Part shown: positions 1 to 8,003 of the stretch, in pieces
Layout: each line of letters starts with the position of its first letter
Numbering within the stretch: position 1 is the first letter of the stretch
Assembly (NCBI GenBank): GCA_019114305.1
Contig: DXFU01000048.1
Coordinates: forward strand, 51,781-115,780
From: Candidatus Hungatella pullicola
GTDB lineage: Bacteria > Bacillota > Clostridia > Lachnospirales > Lachnospiraceae
DNA length: 64,000 nt
Reading direction: 5' to 3'
The notes under the pieces: generated by a model
Seen by the model: the letters and a program-made list of their open reading frames with translations, nothing else
Databases searched by the model: none
Told to the model about the DNA's origin: nothing
Position numbers and translations under genes: made by a program

Positions 1-870
1 GAGCTTGGTGCAGTCATTCCTGTTCACTGCGAAAATGATGGTGTGGTAAATTACTTGAGAGAAAAATTTAAGAAGGAAAAAAAGGAAATGGCGTCCTTTC
101 ATCCATTAAGCCGTCCTTCACGGTGTGAGGCAGAGGCTGTGGGAAGGATGCTTCATCTGGCAGCAATGGCGGGAAACGCTCCTGTTTATATTGTTCATTT
201 GTCCAGTATGGAAGGATTAAAAGAAATTGAGAAGGCGGCCTGTGAGGGAAGAAAGAATATCGGAGTGGAAACCTGTACTCAATATCTGACGCTTACCGAT
301 CAATGCTACCAGGACCCTAAAGAAGGACTGAAATTTATTATGTCTCCGCCTCTTCGAAGTCAGGAAGACTGTCAGGCTTTGTGGAAGGGGATTGAGAGGG
401 GCTTGATTGACGTCATTGCCACGGATCACTGTCCTTTCTGCTATTCAGGGGATAAACAGCTGGGAGCGGAGGATTTTACCAAATGTCCCAATGGAGCTCC
501 GGGAGTGGAAGAGAGACTTTCAGTCATTTTTTCTCAGGGTGTGGCAGAAGGCAAAATTACAATAGAAAAAATGGTGGATTTGCTCTGCACCATGCCAAGT
601 AAAATGTACGGCCTTTATCCTCAAAAGGGAGTCATTCAGCCAGGAGCAGATGGGGATATTGTTATCCTGGATCCGGAGAAGGAAAGGATTCTTACAAAAT
701 CTCAGCTTCACAGTGCTGCTGACTATACCTGTTATGAAGGTATGAAAGTCAGGGGAGATATTGATAAGGTAATTCAAAGGGGAAGGATAATTGTTGATAA
801 TCATCAGTTCCTTGGCAAACGGGGAGATGGAAAGTATATAAAACGGGGAAAAAGCATTCTGGCGGATTAA
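1..870 (+). CDS. D-hydantoinase / dihydropyrimidinase, C-terminal part
   Basis: The frame is open from base 1, so the N-terminus and its metal-bridging lysine lie outside the window. The 289 visible residues match the cyclic amidohydrolase family that opens hydantoin or dihydropyrimidine rings in the cytoplasm. Visible metal and catalytic residues are the His in VHCEND near the start, the His in YIVHLSS and the Asp in ATDHCPF; the family block ETCTQYL and the C-terminal barrel segment GADGDIVILDP are also present. Hydantoinase and dihydropyrimidinase cannot be separated from this fragment, and the upstream gene that might show the pathway is not visible. A strong terminator follows immediately, so this is the last gene of its operon. 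Confidence 0.88.
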   Translation, partial: ELGAVIPVHCENDGVVNYLREKFKKEKKEMASFHPLSRPSRCEAEAVGRMLHLAAMAGNAPVYIVHLSSMEGLKEIEKAACEGRKNIGVETCTQYLTLTDQCYQDPKEGLKFIMSPPLRSQEDCQALWKGIERGLIDVIATDHCPFCYSGDKQLGAEDFTKCPNGAPGVEERLSVIFSQGVAEGKITIEKMVDLLCTMPSKMYGLYPQKGVIQPGADGDIVILDPEKERILTKSQLHSAADYTCYEGMKVRGDIDKVIQRGRIIVDNHQFLGKRGDGKYIKRGKSILAD

Positions 871-875
871 ATAAG

Positions 876-922
876 AAACCGTCTGACTCTGTGATTTATA
901 TTACAGAGTCGGGCGGTTTTAT
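876..922 (+). terminator. Intrinsic terminator after the hydantoinase gene
   Basis: A stem of about 15 bp pairs AAACCGTCTGACTCTGT with its near-complement in 901-920, and the 3' arm runs into TTTT. It separates the hydantoinase operon from the convergent two-component genes. Confidence 0.85.
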
Positions 923-958
923 CTGTTAAGACGGGCCGGCGCAGAAAGAAAAACAAGT

Positions 959-2197
959 TTACAGAGGGAGAGACACAGTGAAAATGGTACCCTCTTCTGA
1001 ATTGCTGGATACAATGATTTTTCCCTTGTGGTGTTCTACAATGGTTCTGGCGATAGAAAGTCCTAGGCCATACCCGCCTTCTTTTCTGACTCTTGATTTA
1101 TCTGTACGATAGAATCTTTCAAATATATGTTTCTGTTCTTCTAAAGGAATGGGGTCTCCTGTGTTTTGAACTGTGAGGCAGGCATTATGGGGGCTTTTTT
1201 TTAATTCCAAGTTTACAGCCCCGTTTTTTCCCGCATATTTACAGGCATTATCCAGAAGAATAAGAACCAGCTGTTTCAGTTGGGCTTCACTGCCGGAAAG
1301 AGATATGTCCGGAGATATGCTGCTGGTAAGCTTAACCTTTTGTTCAAAGGCTACCGATTCAAAAAGAAGTACACAGTTAAGCACACTGTCGCTGAAGTCC
1401 AGCATCTGGTGGGGAGTGGTTTCTGTCAATACGCCTGCGTCAGATCGGGCCAGAAAGAGCAGCCCCTCCACCAGCTTTTTCATCCGCTTAGCTTCTTCCC
1501 TGGTGTTTTCCAGCCATTTTTCCTGGTTTTTTATGGTGGAATCTTTGTGGGCAGAGAGGATTTGGAGATTAGCAAGGATTACAGTAAGAGGAGTCTTCAA
1601 CTCATGGGAGGCATCAGCGATAAATTGATTCTGCTGCTGCCAGGCTGTTTTAACCGGCTTCAATGCCCAGCGGGAAAGAAACAAGCTTAGGAAGAAAAAC
1701 AGAACCATGGCAATGAAAAAGACAAGGATACAGGTTATAAGAATTCCTCTGGCAGCAGCTATTTGGTAGCTTTGGTCGATAAAAGCGATTTTAGTACCGT
1801 CAGGCGACGGTTCTAAATGGTAGCGGAGAGAATAATCTTCCAGAAATCCATCTGTATTTCCCGAATGAATGACCTGAGCGGCAAGAGATTCTGCCAGTTC
1901 CTGAGAAACAGAGAGGTTGATTTCCTTGCGGTCGGCAATCTGTCCGCTATCAGAATCCACAGTTATAATGAAGGCAGATGGAAGGGGAAAAGGATCGGGC
2001 CGGGGACGCCCAGGCTCCTGTTTTTCCAGTTCCCTGTCAAAATGTTCAATTTCCATAACTTCTCTTACCGCCATTTCGGTCTGATGATGGAGACGTTGGA
2101 TTGCCGAATAGTAGAAAACTCCAAGCACTGCCGCCATAATGCTTGAGACAAAAAGCATATTAATGAGAATGAATTTTCTGTGAAGCTTTTTAATCAT
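959..2197 (-). CDS. Sensor histidine kinase
   Basis: A 412-residue membrane sensor kinase. Two membrane segments (about residues 8-30 and 150-174) flank an extracytoplasmic sensor region of about 120 residues. There is no obvious separate HAMP domain; the HisKA block follows closely, with phospho-acceptor His198 in ASHELKTPL. The ATP-binding domain shows the N box (LLDNACKYAG) and the G2 box GGYGLGLSIA from residue 374. Its start codon overlaps the stop of the response-regulator gene by 4 bp, so the two are translationally coupled and the regulator comes first. The signal is unknown. The divergent SLH/adaptor/ABC genes are the nearest candidate targets, by position only. Confidence 0.93.
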   Translation of the reverse strand: MIKKLHRKFILINMLFVSSIMAAVLGVFYYSAIQRLHHQTEMAVREVMEIEHFDRELEKQEPGRPRPDPFPLPSAFIITVDSDSGQIADRKEINLSVSQELAESLAAQVIHSGNTDGFLEDYSLRYHLEPSPDGTKIAFIDQSYQIAAARGILITCILVFFIAMVLFFFLSLFLSRWALKPVKTAWQQQNQFIADASHELKTPLTVILANLQILSAHKDSTIKNQEKWLENTREEAKRMKKLVEGLLFLARSDAGVLTETTPHQMLDFSDSVLNCVLLFESVAFEQKVKLTSSISPDISLSGSEAQLKQLVLILLDNACKYAGKNGAVNLELKKSPHNACLTVQNTGDPIPLEEQKHIFERFYRTDKSRVRKEGGYGLGLSIARTIVEHHKGKIIVSSNSEEGTIFTVSLPL

Positions 2198-2868
2198 GAA
2201 ATATCCTCCAGACGGTATCCAACCTTCCGAACTGTTACAATTTCAGCCTTTGAGCCGAGAAAGGACAATTTTTTCCGAAGAAAAGAGATATAGGCTTCTA
2301 CATTGTTATCTTCTGCATCAGAATCGTCTCCCCATACTCTGGAAATGAGCGTATCCTTGGATATGATGGTTCCAGTGTTGCTCATAAGTATTTTAAGAAT
2401 TTCAAATTCCTTATAGCCTAAATGGATGGATTTTGTTCTGCACCAAAGGTCGTTGGAGGAAAGACTGAGTGTGAGATCAGCAAACTTCATTTCTTCGACA
2501 ATAACCTCTCCCTGTCTCCTGGAGAGTGCTCTGATTCTGGCCAGAAGTTCTTCCGGCACAAAGGGTTTTGTCATATAGTCATCCGCTCCCCGGTCCAATC
2601 CGAAGACCTTGTCCTGGACATCATCTCTGGCTGTCAGCATAAGAATGGGAGTGGCAATCTTTGCTTCCCTCAGCTTTTTTACAATTTCAAAACCGTTTTC
2701 TCCTGGAAGCATTACATCCAGAATCAGCACATCATAATCTCCTGAAAGACCGCAGTAGAATCCATCTGTTCCATTGTATACAATATCTGCCTGATAATGC
2801 TGTTCTTTCATAATCTGTCCCAGAGCTTCCGCAAGTCTGACCTCATCTTCAACAATCAGTATTTTCAT
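2194..2868 (-). CDS. OmpR-family response regulator
   Basis: A 224-residue two-domain regulator. The receiver domain carries the acidic pair in VEDE, phospho-acceptor Asp51 in LILDVMLPG and the conserved Lys in MTKPF. The C-terminal winged helix ends with the usual VRKVGYRLE. An upstream in-frame start at 2928 exists but would add 20 residues that do not fit the family and would lie before the likely transcription start. The start at 2868 has AGGAGA at 2875-2880 and begins directly with the receiver domain, so it is chosen. It is the first gene of a two-gene operon with the downstream kinase and is divergent from the SLH-MacAB-like operon, which it may control. Confidence 0.94.
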   Translation of the reverse strand: MKILIVEDEVRLAEALGQIMKEQHYQADIVYNGTDGFYCGLSGDYDVLILDVMLPGENGFEIVKKLREAKIATPILMLTARDDVQDKVFGLDRGADDYMTKPFVPEELLARIRALSRRQGEVIVEEMKFADLTLSLSSNDLWCRTKSIHLGYKEFEILKILMSNTGTIISKDTLISRVWGDDSDAEDNNVEAYISFLRKKLSFLGSKAEIVTVRKVGYRLEDIS

Positions 2869-2899
2869 ATTGATTCTCCTGAATTTTCTTAATGTAATT

Positions 2900-2928
2900 A
2901 TTATAAGACAGCGGCATGGACCGTGCAA
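2900..2928 (-). promoter_or_regulatory. Promoter of the regulator/kinase operon
   Basis: Read on the minus strand, TTGCAC and TATAAT are separated by exactly 17 bp, placing the transcription start about 25 bases before the chosen ATG at 2868. Confidence 0.65.
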
Positions 2929-3011
2929 TCTTATTTCTTATCTTCTATATCTTATAGGCCCAACCTTAAAATATTCTGAAATATATTTTTCAGGTTATTT
3001 TAAGCTAAAGG

Positions 3012-3020
3012 TGTTAAAAT
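3012..3020 (+). promoter_or_regulatory. Possible extended -10 of the SLH operon
   Basis: TGTTAAAAT has the TGn extension followed by a TAAAAT -10. No good -35 lies 16-18 bp upstream, so activation by a regulator is plausible. It is the only -10-like element I see between the divergent genes on this strand. Confidence 0.4.
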
Positions 3021-3071
3021 TCTGCTGTGTTTTAGGAAAATTGCAAAGCAAGAAAAGAGAGGAGTATTCTG

Positions 3072-4157
3072 ATGAATCAAAGACAAATTGCGGCTGCCAT
3101 GGCCGTTTTGACGGCAGTCACGGCAATAACGCCCATGGAGGCAGAGGCGAGCACCAATTTTGATTTACGTCAAAAGGTAGTCGGAATTTCCGGAATTATG
3201 AGCGTGACAAATATTGATGCCCTTGTTACCAGAGGAGAATTTGCCAGTATGCTGGTAAATGCTTCTTCCTATAGAAGTACGGTCAGTAATATAAGCAACA
3301 CCTCGGTATTTGCTGATGTGCCAAAGGATCATGAATACGCGTCTTACATACGGATTGCAGCCCAGCAGGGCTGGATGAGCGGTTACCTGGGAGGTAATTT
3401 CAAACCAGAGGATTATATCACTCTTCAGGATGCCATCAAAGGAGTTCTGGCTCTTCTTGGCTATACCAATGAGGATTTTACCGGAGATCAGACAGGGGCC
3501 AGATTTTCCAAGTATGTATCCCTGGAGCTAAATGAAAACATGAATAAAGGGGCTTTAGAGGTGTTAAACCGGGAAGACTGCATTAATTTGTTTTACAATC
3601 TTTTAAAAACCAACACGAAGGAAGGACAGCTGTTCGGTGCCAGTCTGGACTGTGAGCTTACTTCAGATGGGGAGATTAACCCTCTGACTATGGTTGACAA
3701 CAGCCTGAGGGGACCAAAGGTAGTTCGAAGCAAAAGCAGTCTTGACAACTATCTGCCTTTTGATCTCAGTTCAGCTAATGTATATCTGGACGGAGATCCT
3801 GTATCCAACAGCAGTGATCTGATTGCCAATGCCATTGACAGTTCCGACGGCGTTCTCGTATACTACCATCCGGTTTCAAAAACTATTTGGATGTACACCG
3901 TAGGAACGGAAAATGAAAACGGCCGCTCTGCTGTGACAGGAGAAATTACCAGTGTTATTTATAATTCTACGGATTTGATGACCCCTACAGCCATTGAAAT
4001 TGACGGGGTTACCTATGAACTGGGAGGCACAGAGATGCAGTTTGCTTTCTCAACCTATGGTGATATGAGAGTGGGAGATGAGGTGACGGTAGTATATACC
4101 ATTTCCCAGGACGCCAATGGTGATGAGGTGAGAACCGTTTTAGACTATATTGATTAA
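3072..4157 (+). CDS. Secreted SLH-domain protein
   Basis: A 361-residue exported protein with an N-terminal signal peptide (residues 1 to about 26, ending near MEAEAS). Residues about 50-140 contain S-layer homology features: VTRGEFASML, VFADVP, a GYLGGNFKPEDYIT block like the usual GY-DGTF-P-IT, then an aliphatic helix. SLH domains bind secondary cell-wall polymers. The C-terminal half (about 200-361) is a beta-rich region I do not recognise. A good GAGGAG ribosome site precedes the ATG. The next gene, a membrane-fusion adaptor, starts 16 bases downstream, so this protein probably works with that exporter at the cell surface. That link rests on gene position only. Confidence 0.85.
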   Translation: MNQRQIAAAMAVLTAVTAITPMEAEASTNFDLRQKVVGISGIMSVTNIDALVTRGEFASMLVNASSYRSTVSNISNTSVFADVPKDHEYASYIRIAAQQGWMSGYLGGNFKPEDYITLQDAIKGVLALLGYTNEDFTGDQTGARFSKYVSLELNENMNKGALEVLNREDCINLFYNLLKTNTKEGQLFGASLDCELTSDGEINPLTMVDNSLRGPKVVRSKSSLDNYLPFDLSSANVYLDGDPVSNSSDLIANAIDSSDGVLVYYHPVSKTIWMYTVGTENENGRSAVTGEITSVIYNSTDLMTPTAIEIDGVTYELGGTEMQFAFSTYGDMRVGDEVTVVYTISQDANGDEVRTVLDYID

Positions 4158-4173
4158 TGACAGGAGAACCGGC

Positions 4174-5913
4174 ATGAAATTTAAGTTGAATATAAAGAGG
4201 AAAAAGGAAACGGATACTGCGCCTGGAAAAGTCCCATTTAAGAAAAAGAAAAAATGGAAAAAACTTGTGGCCGTTCTTCTGATTCTTGTTATTGCACTGC
4301 TGGTATGGTATTTCCTTCGGTCAGACAGCGCTCCGGCTTCCGGTGTGGCAGGAACAGCTCACAGGACAGCAGTGGTGCAGAGACAGGATATTACTTCGGA
4401 GCTTTCATCTTCCGGAACCATATCACCAAAGGATACCTATGAAATTACTTCTCTGGTAGAAGGGGAGGTAATCAGCGCTGATTTTGAAGAGGGAGATATG
4501 GTCACAGAAGGTCAGGTTCTATATCAAATTGATACTTCCTCTATGGATACGGAGCTGACTTCCAGACAGAACTCTCTTGCCAGAGCTCAGGAAAATTATA
4601 ATGAAGCTTTGGAGGACTACAACGAGGCTGAGGCCGATTACAGCGGCAATACCTATAAATCCACAGAGACGGGATATATTCAGACTCTCAATGTGAAAGC
4701 GGGAGATAAAATTAATTCCGGCACACAGATTGCCGCTGTTTATGATGATACGACTATGACCATTAAGCTTCCGTTTCTTACAGGAGATGCCGCCCAGATT
4801 GGATCAGGAAGCACAGCGGTACTGACACTTACCGATACCGGCGAACAGCTGACAGGTACTGTGACAGCAGTAAGCAATATGGATATAACGCTTACCGGAG
4901 GCAGAATTGTCCGATATGTAACCATTGAAGTAGCTAATCCCGGAGGATTGACTACGGATATGGCAGCCACAGGCAGTGTGGGCGATTTTGTCTGCGCCAT
5001 GGAAGCTGTATTTGAACCAAAGCTGGAAGGCGTTATGACAGCAGATCTGCCTGCAAGCGTAGAGATTGGGGAAGTTCTGGTTCATGAAGGAGATTATGTT
5101 ACAAAAGGAACACCTATTTTTACAATAGAGACACGGTCAGCGGAAAAGCTTATGGATACCTACAAAGATGCTCTGCAGAATGCTCAGGAAGCGTTGGAGT
5201 CAGCGGAGAGTAATCTGGAAAGTACCCAGGATACCTATGACAACTATACAATTACAGCCCCCATATCCGGTCAGGTAGTGACCAAAAATGTGAAAGCTGG
5301 TGATAATATTACAAGAAGTTCCTCAGAAAGTACTACTTTGGCAGTGATCTATGACATGTCAGGGTACACCTTTGAGATGTCTGTGGATGAGCTGGATGTA
5401 AGCAATGTAAAGGTAGGCCAGAGCGTAGTGGTGACTGCGGATGCTGTAGAAGGAAAGACATTTTCCGGCACAGTAACCAACGTAAGCCTTCAGGGATCTT
5501 ATTCCAATGGAGTAACCAATTATCCGGTTACTGTTACATTGAATGATGGTATGGATGAACTGCTTCCCAGCATGAATGTAGACGGGGTTATCATTATAGA
5601 CCAGGTTCAGGATGTTCTGGCAATTCCTGTAGATGCTTTAATGAGAGGAAATAAGGTGTATGTAAAGGATGAGTCTGTAACAGAGGCTCAGGGAAATGTA
5701 CCTGCCGGATTCAGAGCGGTAGAGGTAACTACCGGGCTGATCAGCGATGAATACGTAGAAATTACCAGCGGTCTGGAAGAAGGGCAGGAAGTCTATGTTG
5801 CGGAATCCACGGTTGATTCTTCTTCTGCCATGATGATGCCAATGGGAGGAGGTTTTGAAGGCGGAGCCCCTGGCGGCGGCAGAGGCGGCGGCCCCCAGGG
5901 CGGACCAAGATAG
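4174..5913 (+). CDS. MacA/HlyD-like efflux adaptor, duplicated
   Basis: A 579-residue membrane-anchored adaptor for the MacB-like ABC pair that follows. A basic N-terminus precedes one membrane segment (about residues 28-49). Two successive adaptor modules follow: ITSLVEGEVIS with a helical hairpin and TGYIQTLNVKAGDKI (about 85-200), then a second set with a longer helical hairpin, ITAPISGQVVTKNVKAGDNI and a beta-barrel (about 285-540). The tail is very Gly-rich. Usual MacA-type proteins are about 370-400 residues, so this one looks internally duplicated. A TTG at 4150 is in frame, but ATG at 4174 has AGGAGA at 4162-4167 at good spacing and is preferred. The exported substrate is unknown. Confidence 0.88.
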   Translation: MKFKLNIKRKKETDTAPGKVPFKKKKKWKKLVAVLLILVIALLVWYFLRSDSAPASGVAGTAHRTAVVQRQDITSELSSSGTISPKDTYEITSLVEGEVISADFEEGDMVTEGQVLYQIDTSSMDTELTSRQNSLARAQENYNEALEDYNEAEADYSGNTYKSTETGYIQTLNVKAGDKINSGTQIAAVYDDTTMTIKLPFLTGDAAQIGSGSTAVLTLTDTGEQLTGTVTAVSNMDITLTGGRIVRYVTIEVANPGGLTTDMAATGSVGDFVCAMEAVFEPKLEGVMTADLPASVEIGEVLVHEGDYVTKGTPIFTIETRSAEKLMDTYKDALQNAQEALESAESNLESTQDTYDNYTITAPISGQVVTKNVKAGDNITRSSSESTTLAVIYDMSGYTFEMSVDELDVSNVKVGQSVVVTADAVEGKTFSGTVTNVSLQGSYSNGVTNYPVTVTLNDGMDELLPSMNVDGVIIIDQVQDVLAIPVDALMRGNKVYVKDESVTEAQGNVPAGFRAVEVTTGLISDEYVEITSGLEEGQEVYVAESTVDSSSAMMMPMGGGFEGGAPGGGRGGGPQGGPR

Positions 5914-5928
5914 TCAGGAGGAATTAAG

Positions 5929-6636
5929 GTGGAAGAACCATTAATTGAATTAAAAGATATTTATAAGATCTATCATATGGGAAGCGAGGAGGTCAGGGCA
6001 AGCGATGGCGTTTCCCTGACCATCTGCCGGGGAGAGTTTGTGGCCATTGTAGGTAAATCAGGAAGCGGAAAATCCACACTAATGAATATTATAGGGGCTT
6101 TGGATGTTCCTACATCAGGTGAATATTACCTGGGCGGGGAGGATGTAAGCCATATGTCTGACAATCAGCTGGCAGAAATAAGGAATAAGATGATAGGTTT
6201 TATTTTTCAGCAGTACAATCTCCTTCCCAAATTGAATCTGCTGGAAAATGTAGAGCTGCCTTTGCTTTACGCTGGTCTTGGAGCAAGTGAGCGGAAAGAA
6301 CGGGCTATGGCCTCTCTTGAGAGAGTAGGACTGAAAGAAAAGTGGAAGAATCTTCCCAGCCAGCTGTCAGGAGGACAGCAGCAGAGAGTATCCATTGCCA
6401 GGGCCTTAGCGGGAAGCCCTTCTCTGATTTTGGCTGATGAACCTACAGGAGCTTTGGATTCCAGAACCAGCCGTGAAGTGCTGGACTTCTTAAAACAGCT
6501 GAATCGGGAAGGAAATACCATTGTAATGATTACCCACGATAATTCCATTGCCATGGAAGCGCGCAGGGTAGTCCGGGTGTTTGACGGAAAAATTAATTTT
6601 GATGGAGACGTAAATGAATATTCTGCAATCCTTTAA
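5929..6636 (+). CDS. MacB/LolD-type ABC transporter ATPase
   Basis: A 235-residue nucleotide-binding subunit with Walker A GKSGSGKST (residues 42-50), Q-loop FQQYNLLPKL, signature LSGGQQQR, Walker B LILADEPTG and a switch His in MITHD. It starts with GTG at 5929 behind AGGAGG (5916-5921). The closest family is the LolD/MacB ATPase of efflux systems with an HlyD-type adaptor and a FtsX-like permease. Both partners flank it in the same operon. It overlaps the permease gene by 23 bp, which suggests translational coupling. Adjacent genes give no clue to the substrate. Confidence 0.95.
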   Translation: MEEPLIELKDIYKIYHMGSEEVRASDGVSLTICRGEFVAIVGKSGSGKSTLMNIIGALDVPTSGEYYLGGEDVSHMSDNQLAEIRNKMIGFIFQQYNLLPKLNLLENVELPLLYAGLGASERKERAMASLERVGLKEKWKNLPSQLSGGQQQRVSIARALAGSPSLILADEPTGALDSRTSREVLDFLKQLNREGNTIVMITHDNSIAMEARRVVRVFDGKINFDGDVNEYSAIL

Positions 6637-7798
6637 AATGGCAATTAAAAGTATCATGGGTAATAAAATGCGTTCCTTTCTCACTATGCTGGGAATTATT
6701 ATCGGAGTAGCATCGGTTATTATTCTGGTAAGTCTGGTAAATGGCCAGATGTCCTATATGACAGAAAGTTTTGAGAGTATGGGAACTAATCAGATCAGCG
6801 TCAATGTGACCAATCTGTCCACTCGATCTGTATCTGTAGATGAAATGTACGAATTCTACGAAGAAAACCGCAGTCTGTTTGGGCAGATGAGTCCTATGGT
6901 CAATATAGCTACTACAGTGAAAAATGGAAACCAGTCTCTCACTACAACCTCTGTGTCAGGTGTCAGCGAAGAGTACCTGGATCTAAAGGACCAGACCCTG
7001 GAGGCAGGCCGGTTTATTCAATATTCCGATATTCTTTCCAGGCAAAAGGTATGTGTGGTAGGATATTTTGTTGCGTGGGATCTTTACGGCGGCGTGGAAG
7101 AGGCTCTGAACCAGACCATCAAAATCGGAGGAAATGCATATCAGATTGTAGGTGTAGTTTCCAGAGAGAATGAAGATGAGCTGGAAGAGGGCGGATCGGA
7201 TGATTTTATATATCTGCCTTACAGCTGCGCAGTTAAAATGAGCCGGAACGCTAATATTAACAGTTATATATTTACAACTGCGGATTTGAATTATACAACG
7301 GAAGCCAAGGAAGCCATAGATGCATTCCTTCTGGATATTTTCAAGGATGAAGATTTGTATAATATTACAGCTATGAGCGAGATGCTGGATTCTCTGAATT
7401 CTATGATTACCATGATGTCTGCGCTGTTAGGCGGAATTGCAGGCATTTCTCTTCTGGTAGCCGGAGTAGGGGTAATGAATATTATGCTGGTATCGGTTAC
7501 AGAGCGAACCAGAGAAATCGGTATTCGAAAAGCTTTGGGAGCGAAGAAACGGGTGATTATGCAGCAGTTTGTTATAGAGGCAGCCATGACCAGCACTATG
7601 GGCGGCATTATTGGAATTATTTTAGGGGCTGTCGCCACCACGGTTGTCGGCAACGCTATGGGAATGAATGCTACGCCGACGCCCTCTGCTGTGGCTATAT
7701 CCTTTACAGTGTCTGTTGGAATTGGACTTTTATTCGGTTATATGCCGGCCAGCCGGGCGGCCAATCTAAATCCCATTGATGCTTTGAGGGTAGAATAA
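6614..7798 (+). CDS. MacB-like ABC transporter permease
   Basis: A 394-residue permease of the MacB/FtsX type. An N-terminal membrane helix (about 20-40) is followed by the large extracytoplasmic MacB core domain (about 45-260). Three C-terminal helices contain the family motif VSVTERTREIGIRKALGAKK. The start at 6614 lies inside the ATPase gene, with GGAGA a few bases upstream. With the ATPase and the duplicated adaptor this forms a complete three-part exporter. Typical roles in the family are export of peptides, antibiotics or lipids; which applies here is unknown. A perfect 16-bp stem follows the gene. Confidence 0.94.
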   Translation: MNILQSFKMAIKSIMGNKMRSFLTMLGIIIGVASVIILVSLVNGQMSYMTESFESMGTNQISVNVTNLSTRSVSVDEMYEFYEENRSLFGQMSPMVNIATTVKNGNQSLTTTSVSGVSEEYLDLKDQTLEAGRFIQYSDILSRQKVCVVGYFVAWDLYGGVEEALNQTIKIGGNAYQIVGVVSRENEDELEEGGSDDFIYLPYSCAVKMSRNANINSYIFTTADLNYTTEAKEAIDAFLLDIFKDEDLYNITAMSEMLDSLNSMITMMSALLGGIAGISLLVAGVGVMNIMLVSVTERTREIGIRKALGAKKRVIMQQFVIEAAMTSTMGGIIGIILGAVATTVVGNAMGMNATPTPSAVAISFTVSVGIGLLFGYMPASRAANLNPIDALRVE

Positions 7799-7851
7799 TA
7801 GGAATTTTTGTTGATAAAAGGATTAAAAAGGATTTATAAAAAAGGGTTTTA

Positions 7852-7889
7852 ACAGAAGGGATTTCGATTTTAGTCGAAATCCCTTCTGT
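7852..7889 (+). terminator. Perfect 16-bp hairpin after the permease gene
   Basis: ACAGAAGGGATTTCGA pairs perfectly with 7874-7889 around a 6-nt loop. No U-run follows the 3' arm (it continues CCATAGGG), so it is not a classical intrinsic terminator. It may terminate inefficiently or protect the 3' end of the message. Confidence 0.6.
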
Positions 7890-7908
7890 ACCATAGGGAA
7901 AAAATGAT

Positions 7909-7984
7909 TTTACATAAATTTTACATTTCTCATTATAATATTTTACATAAATTTGATATAGTGCTTACGGAGTCATGTTATAAT
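7909..7984 (+). promoter_or_regulatory. PhoP-box-like lattice and -10 of the phosphate transporter
   Basis: TTTACA occurs at 7909-7914, 7920-7925 and 7942-7947, and the related TTGATA at 7953-7958. All sit on one 11-bp lattice (the 7931 position is degenerate). Bacillus-type PhoP boxes are TT(A/C/T)ACA-like hexamers repeated every ~11 bp. A good TATAAT lies at 7979-7984, but no -35 is at 17 bp, as expected for an activator-dependent promoter. The genes downstream encode a Na/phosphate cotransporter and a PhoP/PhoR-like pair, so phosphate-starvation autoregulation is inferred. Confidence 0.65.
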
Positions 7985-8003
7985 TTATAATTGGGAGGAA
8001 TTT

